Shown piece by piece: positions 1 to 13,300 of a stretch of 64,000 nucleotides of DNA (position 1 is the first letter of the stretch; every line of letters begins with the position of its first letter). A model generated the notes under the pieces. It did not search any database. It was given only the letters and a program-made list of their open reading frames with translations, and was not told the origin of the DNA. Source of the stretch: Hyalella azteca (Eukaryota; Arthropoda; Malacostraca; Amphipoda; Hyalellidae); the NCBI RefSeq assembly GCF_000764305.2, contig NW_025932737.1, positions 62,001 to 126,000 on the forward strand, read 5' to 3'. The position numbers and the translations under genes were made by a program.

Positions 1-3000
1 GCAAGCACATGAATAAGAATAGTGAATTGAGAAGAAAAGGCGGTGACCCGATGAAACCGCGACGTAATAATCCATCGGAAGTGGAAGGCAGAGAGCGGTT
101 TACTTTCCATTGAAGAGGAAACGCCTCCGTCGGTGGAACTGCCTCGCTCGGCATGACCTTTGAGTTCTTCAGACACCCGCCCTGCCGTTCAATCGCTGTA
201 CACTAGAGAAAAATATCAAAGACATTAACTCTTGATTAGGTACTTGTACAACATTTTTCGAATTGTATTAGTGAATCTGCGAAGTTTTCATCCTCATAAT
301 TGCACGAGTCCCGAGCGAGATGCCGGACAACATCGTGCTTCCCATTGTTGGTTATTTGAGTTCCTTTCTATAGGAGCTTATTTGATGCTGCAATGATCGT
401 CATAATAGGCGATAACAAAACCCTTCCAGCAGGAGATAACTGGCCTATAAAGAAATTTGTGATGATCATTTTTGACTTCTGACTTGTTTTCGTGATTTCA
501 AAGCGAACATCAGCATGAAGAAATCATTTGCTATTATGAAAGAGGTTTGCGCTTGAGCAGCGGTCCCGCGATCCAATTAAATAAGTGTCGAATCCGTGAA
601 GGGAGTTAAAATCTCCCGCAGGGATCATGTGAAGAGACCGTGAGAATACGTCCAACCAAATCATGCTGTTCAGACTCATGCCCATTAATGTCCGTGGGTG
701 AAGGCCGAAGAAGCATGAAAGCAATAAAAATATATATTCGTTGATAACTTTACGGTGCAATGATAGCAGATCGCCAAGTTTATCGAGCACCATCACGCAC
801 GCTTATTCCACAATGTACGAGGACACGTGAAAGATCAGATACAAGAGTTATTTGTACGACTTGACTTCGGCAGTCGAAGAAGCGCCAAACGCGAAGCCCT
901 TTGCAATTTGGCTCGAGTTTGTGCAATGTTTGCGCATTTACAGACTAAGATGTATGTTGTGTGTGTTTGTATACCTTGTAGTGAATTGTTTTTTTTTTTA
1001 AATACGATAACATGTTACCTTAAAAACTGCAAACCTTTAGCCTCATAAATGTTTCTTCTGATTTGTTGTCAGGCTTCCACTACTTAAATTTTAACGGAAT
1101 TAGGGAGCAGCGAGTTAAAAGACAACCAATGCATTACTAAAATTTTCGCTGAGCACAGAACGGATTCCCAAAACGACGACTATTTTTTGAGGACACACTG
1201 GAAGAAATATGGCTGTCTTCAAGGTGATCTCTGAGACCCAAGCGGAACCAATGCACATTCTCTGGCCGTACGCTCGAGTTCCTTTGTGAACTAGCGCCCC
1301 TCACGCCACGAACTGTCACCCTCGACGACCTCTTCTTTGTTGCCGTCGCAGAGCGTGGGCACAACTCCTTTGTCTCTCACTCCTCTCACATTGCCCTCAT
1401 GCTTTAGATTCCAGTATATAGCTTCCTGCCTTGTGGGTCCCTTCCCTTCTCTTCATAACTTGCCGCAAAATCTAATTTCTTTAACGTATCCGTCAGGATA
1501 AAAATATATAACATATTCAGTGAGTACTATCAGACGAAAGATCCAGTACTTTTTCAAAAAATCCTACAAATTTGAAATTTTTTTAAAAATTACAAAAGCG
1601 ACATCTCCCGCATTTAACTTTCCCAATACTGAGAGAGATGAACACCACATCTCAGCCTCCATGCTAATCTACATGGCATGCAGGAACATCTTGACAATAA
1701 ATTCATCAATTTTTTAACCCTCGGAGTTATAATTAATTACCAATCGGTAATAGGAATAATCAATGCAATAGAAGTCCCGTGTCAAAAATCATAAAGAAGC
1801 GATAAAGCGACACCAATGATAATAATCACTGCCATTCACCGTGATTAATCAGGGCCCAACCCTCGGGGGAATTAAGGAAGGGTCTGTGATGAACCTAACG
1901 TACGCATCTCGCTGCGCTGCTGTTGAAAGCTGCGTAAGTGCTGGCCAAGACTTGGCAGCAACTCCTCATGAAAAGCGAAAGGAAGGGCGAAGGTGCACTT
2001 TGTTGAGCGCGCCCTCGTTTAATGAAGAGCCTGTAAAAGGTAATTTGCATTCCAGCGCTACGCTTGTGCTGGAGATCGGCGCACAGGAACAGCAGTTCAC
2101 GGCAAAAACATGAGCCCTTTCTCACGACGCCATGTTGAGGGAGGACAAGATTGGGCCACGGGACAAGTTTTATAAGAGACATTATCTGAAACTTCCTTAG
2201 ATTGAATAGCTGAATAGTTGAATACAAGCTTTAAATTGAAACAATTCCCCAATACTGAGGAAAATCCTTGTTATTGACAAGGTTAATAGATTTAAAACAA
2301 ACGTGATTGGATTATGAATGGAAGGCTTGAATAATTTTCAAACCAATCAACAAAATAACGCTTAGGCATTGCTTCGCCCCGAATACCGTAGCACTCAGAC
2401 GTCATGGCTGCTCAGAGCAATCAATGCCATAGCAATGAATGGCAGTTCTCGACCAGTTGCGTCAACAGCAGCAACAAGACTTAAATCTGCGAAACTAAAC
2501 GTCAAGTCACGATGTTATCATCAGCAGATGTAGGTGTTAGAGAACTTTTATCGCTGGTGTAGGTCCGACAAACTATTATTAATGGAAGAAAGAACTTTTG
2601 ACTGAAGAGATAAGACTTTGACGGTGCCGAGCTAAAAAGATTGGGCAATGACTAGGCATAAAATTCGGTAACGATATACGTTTTCTTTAGAGTGAGTGTG
2701 ATAATCAGAAAAAGACAAAAAGAAAGCAACAAATCATAAACTTTATCATCTCACTTCATCATTTCAAAAATAAAGAAAGATTAAGTCGTACATCGTCTGA
2801 AAGTAGTTGCATCATACAAACACTAAGAACTGAATTTTAAGACGCTGAATTATTAAATCGTCGTTTATTCGTGTGCATTTGATTTCCGGGCGAAGGACAT
2901 GCCTTAAAAATATACAGTAATAATCGAGCACTACAATATGCTTGCTGTGGTGCACACAATATTTCCCCAGGCTACGTAAACCTGTGAGCGTAAAACTTTC

Positions 3001-5021
3001 ATTACATGACAAATTATTTATAATTTTCACCATTGAACATAGGGATCAAACCTTTGTCATCTCTCGTCCCTACTGAATACCACCGCACGACCGATATCTT
3101 AGTTTCAATGCAGGGTCGAATGTAAGACAAATCATTTACTATGGGCACTATATACCACGCTGTAGGGCACTGACGTCCATTAACAGCAATTCTAAATGCC
3201 CACAATAGCATTGCAGTGATTAGCCTGTGTCACAACTGCCCCACATGACGATGGTGGCAGTGATTACAGCCAGCGGCGAGTCAGTCTGTGCGCATTAGGC
3301 AACGGCCCTCGGTGGTCCCTTCGTCTCGAATGCATCACGCGCATTTCGCAATGACCGAGCGTCTCGAGCGCTCTGACTCTCGAAGCTCTTCGACCTACCG
3401 GGTCTTCTTGTCTCATGCACTATGAGTCATAACACCAGGTACTCTAGAACTAAGATTTTCAGGTGCATTAACTCTTTGATGTTTGTTGTGATTGGATTTC
3501 CCCTCCACATGAATCGTTGCACTAAGGTTTTAAAAGAAGGTAATTTTCAGGTTCTATGGAGCACTTTTAACTCTCTTGCATTTTGGCTCTTGTTCCTACT
3601 TTTTTTATCTTCCTCAAACACTTAACATGCGGACTTTTGCTGTGCCATTCCAAAGCTGTGTCCATTATTACACGTTTTCAGGCATTTTGATTTTAAGCAG
3701 TTATGGATCTCGTCTCAAGTGAAGACACACGTAGAAAAGTTAGAATTTGGGAAAAACAACAGCTAGCAAAAAATGTAGTACGTTTCAAACTAAAAGGCAC
3801 AGAAATAGGTAAAACACATGAATAACACACACCAAAAAGCATACGTAAGAAGGAAATAAGGCTATGAAGAAAGGCAAATCAACGAGGCCGCATTACATAA
3901 GGTCCTGAGAAGAGAAGCGGGGTTAGGAGGGCACAGGTTAAATGGCAGCACCTCCGCCTCGGATGTTCTCCGAGGCATCGAGGTACGTGATTACGTTCTT
4001 CCTCACACCGCATAATATCCGGAGGCCTCCACGTAATCGCAAGCCTCGATAAAAACTTCTAGTTAAGCCTTCCTTTCTCCGTTTTACTCCAGTTTGCTTA
4101 ATTGGAGAACTGGAAGCCTCAAAGTGACTGTCTGGTCCGAGAGAGACTAGCGCAAACTTTCGAATAATGCGTTCTTTTCCAGATTTCCTGCAGTTTGCTC
4201 AGGAGGACAACTATAAGCCCTATACTATAGCTTGAAATGTGAGAATCTCGTTACATTTAAATTAAGCTTTCATTTCTTAGTTTTAATATAGTTTGTTCCA
4301 GGGAGCAATTCGTACCTAAGAGAGTGTCCGATTCATGAGACCTAAGAACTGAGATATTCCCTCTGCATAGGCGGCTGCTGTAATTTTCAACATGGTTGTC
4401 AATTTTAACATTCCACAATACAAGTTTTGACAACTACACAAAAGTTGTAAACATTGATATGTATGGCTAAACTGAAACACTTACGATACTTTTTCATTTA
4501 ATTACCCATCACAAGAATCGGTAAATAACATCCAAAGGGTAATTTAATACCAGTTAGGGAGCCATTGCTTTGATTAGACAGTTGGATGGTCAGCGCTGCT
4601 TCAATAATATTAATATTCATCAGTATCAACTGAATACACTTTAAATTCTATCAGAAATAAACCATGAGTGAATAAAAAGTAATGGGAGTATATGGAGCTC
4701 TCGAGACACTAAACTGCATTCTGTTTTTATGCGAGCGAACGCAGTAATTACGTGGGTAATCATTCAGACAAGCAACTATTGAAGATAAAGTATAACCTCA
4801 TTTATCACATACATACTTCAAGATTAGTTTAACCCGACAGCTTTATAAGACACTCGCTACTAAGTTGGTTGGTTGCGTAACAATTAATGAAGTTGAAATG
4901 AAGTGCCATCAACAGTTGAGTGTTTGCAACCAGACGAGTTATAAAAACAACCTTCCTGCGGTTCTTCAACTCTTCGGCGCGCCAAACTACTTGAGTGAAA
5001 GAGAAAGTGAACCACCTTCTA
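1..5021. other. No recognisable gene
   Basis: AT-rich DNA. Short open frames (none above 110 codons) show no domain, codon signal or splice context. Less AT-rich patches at 1890-2140 and 3240-3420 were read on both strands without a recognisable product. Degenerate blocks about 100 bp apart (CAGTTTGCT core) occur at 4066-4315. Confidence 0.6.
3935..4050. other. Locally structured, GC-rich segment
   Basis: Contains the hairpin CCTCGGA/TCCGAGG and a larger stem between ATCGAGGTACGTGATTACGT and ACGTAATCGCAAGCCTCGAT. No coding frame is evident. It could be a folded RNA or a small inverted element. Confidence 0.3.
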
Positions 5022-5390
5022 TGATGTGATGCCTTCCTTCTACCATGCCACCCATGATGTGATGCCTTCCTTCTGCCATGCCACCCATTATGTGATGCCT
5101 TCCTCCTACCATGCCACCCATGATGTGGTGTCTTCCTCCTACCATGCCACCCATGATGTGATGCCTTCCTCCTACCATGCCACCCATGATGTGATGCCTT
5201 CCTCCTACCATGCCACCCGTGATGTGATGCCTTCCTCCTACCATGCCACCCGTGATGTGATGCCTTCCTCCTACCATGCCACCCATGATGTGATGCCTTC
5301 CTTCTACCAATGATGTGATGCCTTCCTCCTACCATGCCACCCATGATGTGATGCCTTCCTCCTACCATGCCACCCATGATGCAACGCCCT
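5022..5390. repeat. 33-bp minisatellite, about 11 copies
   Basis: Unit of 33 bp containing GATGTGATGCCTTCCTCCTA followed by CCATGCCACCCAT; one copy, near 5290-5311, is shortened. Because 33 is a multiple of three and the unit has no stops in several frames, long false ORFs arise on both strands. No coding context is seen around it. Confidence 0.95.
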
Positions 5391-6659
5391 CCAACGTAAC
5401 GTCAATATGTAGTACGAATTTCATTCTAAATTTCCAAAAAAATTAAACTACCTTGAAAAACTAACAATTCGGATTAGCGTGAAAGGCAGCTCAGAAGTCG
5501 TGTATAATGGCAAGGCCGAAATAACATCAATAAATTAATCTAACAGGAACGGAAAATACAACAATAGTTTATATTTCTATTGTAATATTTCAGGCCATCA
5601 AAACGCCACGACTCACATTGAATGTTTACAAAAAATCAAATTGTAGCTTTTCGCAATTATGTACGTGAGCGTTAAAACTATTATGCCTCCTCTAATATGA
5701 AGTTATGATAAACGTCGTCTATATATATCGAGCGCTTCTGAGGTCGTGTATAAATCAGTTTCATGAATCATGAAAAATCATAAATCATGAAAAATTGATC
5801 TACAAATAGATATTATGTACGATACGCATTTATTATGCATTGTATTATAATATATACGATGTTACATTGAAGATATTAAAGAAAATTTCGATAATAGAGA
5901 CAATGATATCGGTAATTCCGCTCCATGGATAATATTCTTGCGATGTAAACCGAAGACTTGCATGACAAGACACTCACTTTCGTCCACCCGCAATGCTTAG
6001 TAAAATAATATGGCAGTAAAGACAGACGTTCAAAGTACATATTATATGCCAGAACGTTGTTCTGGATTTCCGTCAAATTAAAACAATTGAGTGGATGTTC
6101 TCAAACAATGTACCTTGATGTGAAACTATTTACCCTAACAATTAGATTCCGCTTCCGTTATCCTTTGTTTTCCAATCAATCGATAGTCAACGATTGAACG
6201 AAAATAGACGCTAAAATCAACAATGTTAATGAGATATGAAGCCAACAATGCAGCGTCCTGGATTTTATGACTTCCTTTAAACAAGACTAGAATACCGAGG
6301 ACATAACTCAAGGCTTCTCAAGTCGCCGTTTCAAGGACGATGCTGCATCCAATATGGTATGATCTCGGTGACGTCAGCGACTAAGACTTTCCCTTCTCCT
6401 GAGATCTTGACGCGAGTCTGTCACGACATCTCCTTTAATATTTCACGAAACTTTACAAAAACAAAAGCCTGGGTCAAATGTCTAGCAGGAGTCCCGTTAC
6501 TAGACGAGTCCCGTGAGGGGTATTTTCTTAACTCCGTCTTTCAGTCTCACAAGACGAAATAAATAAATGATTTATAAATATATGCTTGTCATCCACCACA
6601 CTCTGAAGTGTCCCAATGGCACTCCATTTTTACCAAAGCAAGTGAAAAATATACGAAAA
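5391..6659. other. No recognisable gene
   Basis: Plain AT-rich sequence between the 33-bp minisatellite and the short AT repeat. Nothing with domain or RNA character is seen. Confidence 0.6.
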
Positions 6660-6785
6660 TAGCTTACAATTAAAAACTCCGTAGTAAATATTATACTATC
6701 AAAAATCTGTGGTAAATATTATACAATTAAAAACTCCGTAATAAATATTATACTATAAAAAAACTCCGTAATAAATATTATTTCC
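6660..6785. repeat. Short AT-rich tandem repeat
   Basis: Four degenerate copies of AAAACTCCGTAATAAATATT followed by ATACTAT, period about 35-40 bp. Confidence 0.75.
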
Positions 6786-7105
6786 TATTGAGTGCGTTTC
6801 TATTAACGCATTGCCTACCCTAAGACAGCAGATGGCTGCCAAGCTATAGCTTTTTCTTCAGTTTAAAGGCTACAATTAAGAAACGTTGATGTTGAATGAA
6901 TGAGATTTAAGCTAAAATTTCAAATTAAATGACAATAAACGGTACCTTTTAAATTTCGGATTTTAATCTTGATATCTCACGTATCAATATGTTCCATAAA
7001 TTTAAATTCCACCTATAAATCTGAAATTTATGCTTCAAGAACACGAATTTTCCGCAAAATATGAACAAGATGCAAAATAACTAGTTATTTTAGCAAAATT
7101 TGTAA

Positions 7106-7167
7106 TTAATAAACAGGGCTGGGGGCGAGTGAGCTGCAGCGCTGACCGCCGGCGTGCAGGTGGCCGG
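7106..7167 (-). CDS. Possible terminal exon of the lectin-like gene
   Basis: A locally GC-rich patch in AT-rich DNA. A pyrimidine-rich tract leads to ATGTCAG, and the phase fits exon 8. It would add AGHLHAGGQRCSSLAPSPVY and a TAA stop. No AATAAA was found just downstream; an ATTAAA lies near 6963. The exon rests only on phase, acceptor and composition, so the true last exon could lie elsewhere. Confidence 0.4.
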
Positions 7168-7273
7168 CTGACATCAATGCATCGAAAGGAAAAAGTGGAA
7201 GAACATGTAAACCAGGCCAATTTTAGCGCATTTTTTCATTTATAAAAAATGCACTATTGTGCTCGTCATGTCC

Positions 7274-7316
<43 letters not shown>

Positions 7317-10300
7317 CGTCCGTGACTTCATGTTTTCGTCGACGAGAAAATGCGCTCTCTGTCACTCACTGCAGTGAGTACCGAGTTATATTTTTTAATA
7401 AATGTGCCCGGGCATCTTATTAATTACGTTTAAGACGAATTCAGGCACGAATTTTGTTCACACATTTATAAATTTCGATGCAGAGAGCTTAGCAATTGTG
7501 TTTACCTTTTATTCTTAATGTTCCAAATAAATTATTCTCTGAAATAAATCACGGTTAATGCCTTAACCCTACAAAGATTGCGCGAACCTGAAAATGTGAA
7601 AACCTTCGTGTCTCAGCTTCGTTATATTCGAAATTATTCGGTAAATTCTGCAACATTGGTGGAAGATAGTTTTGCGGTAATCGAAATTAACGTAACAAAC
7701 ATCGTACAGGCGTTCATCATCTTCGCTTCCCCAAAATGTCCAAACAAACTTACCTGGAACAACACATTCGCCGCCTCTGTGGTTACTCAAGCAAAATTTT
7801 TACCAAAAAAATCAAATTCAGGAGTCAAAAAAAAAAAAGAGAGAGATAAGCCATCTAAGTAACAACCCCAATGGTTACTTGACATAGGAGTAAGGAACTT
7901 GACTTACTAGAGCATATAATTCTACCAATTTTTTAATTTTCTACTAGGGAATGCATTAATCATGCAGAACTTTTATTTAATAATCGAAAAATAAATAATT
8001 GAGAATGTCAGTTATTGTATCAACAATCAGCAACGGCATTTTTTGCGTCAGTCATGTCTCTATTCAAATACTGGACCCGGCTGTTAAAACTAAAACAATA
8101 ACTATTACTTTGATATACACACGAGACAAACGACTGATTTTTAATATTATTGCTGTTCATGTGGCCAAATTAGATACAAATATTATATCCAACTAATGAA
8201 AAAATATACATAGTGTAAAGCGATCGATCATATGATAGAAATGCGGTAGTTAAACACGCGTGGACCATTCTAAAGATACAGCAAAAAATAATTAGTCACA
8301 AGTTTAAAGAAGTAACCACTAACCAGCCGTTAATGTTAAAACACAGATCATACAAATATTGCAAAAAATCATACAAATATTGCCAAAAATGCAATACAAT
8401 CGTCCATCTTTAACCAGGATATTGCACAGTTAATGATTTGCCCCAGAAAAAAAAAAGATTGCAGTATTTGCCACCCAATCAGCGGAAACTTTAATGCCGG
8501 GAGCCTCCGATCATCTTGCTCACTGTAGTGGCAGATTATAAGAGTCGGACGTTCTCAACGTTAATCATGAATGTTTTTGCTATGTCTACATTAATCATGA
8601 ATGTTTTAGCTATGCTTGTCAATGTACATTTGTATTTCTCGCATTTTAATGGTGAATCAATGAATGGAATTCATTGTTGCCTCATGGCGCAGGTACTCAC
8701 CGATCTTCTTGCTGACGGTGATGGCAGGTCCGAGTTGGGCGTTGGAGAGCACAGGCGCGATGCTGAAGGTGTACTCTACGTTTGGGGTGATGCAGTCGTT
8801 GCAGTCAGCGGGGTTAAGCTCGTACACGCAGCTCTCTTTAGAACACTGCGCATGGGAAGTATAGACAAAATTATTATGCAGAGTGATGCCTGACAAATTT
8901 TTTTCTGACAACTAAATGAGCAAAGAAACTGAACTTGGTTTTATTATACTGTATCTAGGGAAATTATTTTGAAACTCAATTTATCGATAATCTTATACGA
9001 GTTTTTTCATGTATAGTTCATTAAAATATCTACCTACTTAAAAAAAACATGTATAAAATCCAGCAGAGAAGTGAAAAAGTGCGTTTAATATTTTGATCTT
9101 CATATGCACGAATATGGACAACAAAATCCGATCGAGAGTACGCAAAATATCAAGGGAATTATCCAAGCCGGTACACCGAAACAGGGTTAACTTGTGTAAT
9201 TTCGGAGAATACACGTGCACATGTATGAGAATTACATTGACTCCATACCTTGATCTCAGTATCGTATGAAGTGGAGCCTCCCAGTAGCACGAAGATGTAT
9301 GTGGACACATCGCCATCGCAGCGCGGTCGCTTCCAGACGAGCTCGACGTTAGCGAGACGCTCTGTGACCTGCAGACCGCGGGGCTTCAGGTGGTCGGTGC
9401 TGTCCGCTGCAATAATGGACACAACTACATTACCCCATAGATGCAATAAACTCGCCTAATTCTATTTTTAATAATATGGAAATCTTTTTAAGGTAGATGG
9501 CCCATGTATTTTTGTAAGTAATTCTCTTCTCTAAAATTTCCATGCGGGCCTTGGCTGCCGTCTTAGCTCAAATTTCCTCGGGGCAGGCAGCTCCTGATAA
9601 ACTTCTTACAACACCAAATTCTTTCGACGCAAAAATATAAGAATAAAATTGCGGTATATCTGTGGGTTGCAATGTAGTTACCGAGGGGCCACTGATTCAT
9701 ACCCAGCCGAACTGTAATGCAATTTGTCAAACTAATGAATTTATTTATGATGAACCCAAGCCTAAAGACGATTAATCAAAAAACAATAACAAGCCTCAAT
9801 TGAGTATTCTAACAGACGAGCCCATTAGATTTTGCCGTTAACTTTTTAAAAAGGTCACTAGAGCGAAATCCGTTCCGGCGCACCCGAGCAAATCAGAATT
9901 GAGCATAAATTGAAGAACCTTTCAACTGCCAATCGTCGTTACTGAATATCTTAGAAGCTAAGTTTTTCTGAACATCTTAGGTGGCAAGTTTCTTGTAATT
10001 ACACAACGAAATATTCTTATAACTCGCACCAGATCTCTGGCAGACGGCAAACATGAGCTGGTGATCAGCAGGGTATGGCTGAAGTTTGTTGCGGTACTGA
10101 GTGTCGGAAGCGTCATCCAAGATGGCGGCGATGGAGGCACCGTGGAGGCCGGTGGGGACAGCGTTCCATTCGTTGCCGCTCTGAAGAATCATAAATCTAC
10201 TTACTACACAATTACATCGATATTAGAATAAAAATGGTATGCTTATTTTTTCAGCAAAGGCAGTCAATGTATAACAGAAATTATATAAAACAGAATATTT

Positions 10301-13300
10301 CAATCAATCGTCAGTTATGGAAAGATCGGTTTCCAAAGGCCGGATCCCTTGTGAATAAGGTCACGAAAAGTTCAAGACGCGGCAACAGGCCATGGGCCTA
10401 TTTCTTCAATGCCGACACTTCTATTCTATTTCTTTATAATAATTTGTTCTTATTTGAATGGTAACAGTATTTAACAGGCCATGGGCCTATTTCTTCAACG
10501 CCGACACTTCTATTCTATTCTAGTAGCAATTTACGGACATAGTAGTGGTATTTTTAGCGCTAAATATGCCTAATCTGCCATGTAGCCGACTGTAGACATC
10601 GCAGAATTTAATTCTTAAAGCTTGCTGGGGTCTCGAATGCGCAACAAACTACTCCGATCTTTTTATTCACAAGTCTCAACCACCCGTCCACCTTGCCGAG
10701 TTTTACCAGACCTGTCACAGGAAGCTGTTATGGTACCCGCAACTTTCGTACTATTCCAATCCTGGTACTCTTTAAACACTGGCCCACCCTCCCATAAGCA
10801 CAACCAAATAAAATGTTACCACCACGACACAATTGTTTCCATTCCACAAAAGAGTTTTCATGGGATTGTTTGAATAAAAACTTTCACCGCCTAAGGTATT
10901 AAATGGTTTAATCATCTTGCATTTGCGCAAAACCTTGTAATCAAATAACTGACCTAGAATAACTGACCATGATATGAACCTCTCCCTAACCGACAAGCAC
11001 GGCAGGCGGCGTATAGTGGTAATATTGTACACAACGTCCTAATTAACTTCCGGATACGCGACTTACTGAACTCCAGTCGCAGAATCCATTTCCCTCGCAC
11101 TTAGTGCCGTCAGCGAAGACCCAGTTGGAAGAAGTATCGCACTGATCCCTGTAAATCAACAATATCATATCATTGGCTTGAAATCACTAAGATAGTAAAT
11201 TTACACAAATCCTACGCTTTACGAAATTCTTAAAATTTGACTGACATTTTTTGCAAGCATAGAGAATAGTCGAGTCCGCTCAGCTTAGAATTAAAACTAT
11301 ATATTTCTGAAAGGCCATTGACTGAGAGTTTAAATTACAGAATATAGAACCAATAGCAACGCTCTTGATTAATATCAATAAACAATTCACCTTTACATGA
11401 ATCGTGCACAGCCAAGTACTGTCTTGGCAATCTTACCTCGAGGAACGAAGTCAATTCATATTGTTCAAAATTGACTTCATTCCACGAAATCTAAAATAGC
11501 TCACGGTCTGAAGTTAAACAGTATGATTGGGTGAGATCACAAAGTAACCCAATCACTTCAAAAAACCGCTTAAAATAGGAAACAAGTGCTTTAACACTCT
11601 GAATGAGGTAAAAAATAATAAACCATAGAATTACATACAACTCAGCTGCTGCTTGAGCAAAGAAAACTGCAGCAATCTCATCATACGCCTCCTACTCTCC
11701 CCACTCCCAAAAAAAATTACAGCTTTAGATTCGAAGGAAATCGTACTTAGGATTTTGTACCTCAGGACATACGGCGGAACCTGCACATGAGACTCCAGAC
11801 GTACTTATTGCTGTAAGGTACGGGAGGTTCGAAATCTATTTACTTTAACCGCAATGAAATCGCACGATGCCATGTCCTAAATTTGCCAAGCGAAATGTGT
11901 TTAGTACAGATGTACAGAACGTAATGCTCAAAAAGTTGTGGTCCATCCGAATAACCTAACTTCCGGTCCAGTAAATAATATTTGAAGTTTTTGAACATAC
12001 TGCACCATAAAATTAAAGCATGCATTTTCATCTATATTTAAATAATATTGAAGTAAGCTATTCCCTCAAAATAACGCTCTATATAATATGAGATTCAATG
12101 ACAATTTTGCTTCCGAGAACAAGGTTATTTTCTTCAAAGAATCTACTCGCATGTCAGGAGACAGGAGACTAGATGAGGACGGTTTATTGTCCCAATTTGA
12201 TTTATTTGTGAGGGTCTTACCGAAACATCTGATAGAAAACGACAATTTCAGAGAAAACTATATATGTTAGCGAAACTACATTAAATGCAAAATTTCGCGA
12301 AAGAATTTTTCAATAAACGACTTCTTCTACTAATCAATTACGACCAATGCTCAAAAATAAACTTTAAATTATCCATGTTGATGAAAGTTTATTATGATAT
12401 CGCATTTGCTCTCTCCTCTCTAATTCAATATATGAATAATGAACTTATTCTGGCACTTCAATTATTTCATGAATTGACACTAAAATACGTTGGAAATTTA
12501 ACCAAAGTAAAATAATAACATTTCTATTTTATTTTTCTCGATCTAAACAATTTAGTAGTTTTGCTCACTGGGCTAATTATCCAAGGTCACGTGCCACTCA
12601 AAATAACTGAAGGGGCCGAACTAACTTTGGAATTAATTTATGACGTACGAATCAAAACAAATTCGTCACGAATATTGGAAAAATTATGAACGAAATTTTT
12701 TAACGTCATTTGTCACATTCTATTTACAATTAATTGACTGTAATATAAATCGAATATAAATAACGAAATGCATTTTTTCTCACAAGCTTGATGGAAAAAG
12801 AGCAATTTATGGCAAAAGTTTTCTAGCAATGGTGGTAATGAAGCTGCCGGCGTCCATTAGGCTAAATATGACCTTACAGCTTTCGTCAATTCTAGACCGA
12901 ATTCTTTAAACCTGCTGTGAAACTTTTCCCCGCAATTGCTGTTCCAATGTTAATACCGGTACTCGTAAATATCCACTGTCAAGGCACATATAGCTGATTG
13001 AACTTGTTGATGCATCGAACCCGCAACTCATGCTCCACACTTTTAACTTCAATCACTCGGCCATCCTGCCGTGTTTAACCCGAATAAAAACATGAATATG
13101 CAGTCATGACGTAATTATCGATTGTGTTTATAGAAGCTATTTCTTTCATCTCTCAAGCGCGGCATCAAGCTTGCGACTCACTGAATGCGTTCTTAATCAT
13201 TTCCACCTAACCACCTTGTCACCCGATGTAAAAGGCTACAATAAGCAGGTTACCCCCAACCTTGGGTTACCTCTTTCCTAAATTTGCCATTATTGGTGGC

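Noticed and set aside
1890..2227. Overlapping open frames on both strands (90 and 110 residues)
   Set aside because: Less AT-rich patch, but no recognisable domain and no splice partners.
4829..5377. Minus-strand ORF of 182 residues with HHGWHGRRKAS repeats
   Set aside because: It is a read-through of the 33-bp minisatellite, other frames and the opposite strand are equally open, and nothing supports transcription.
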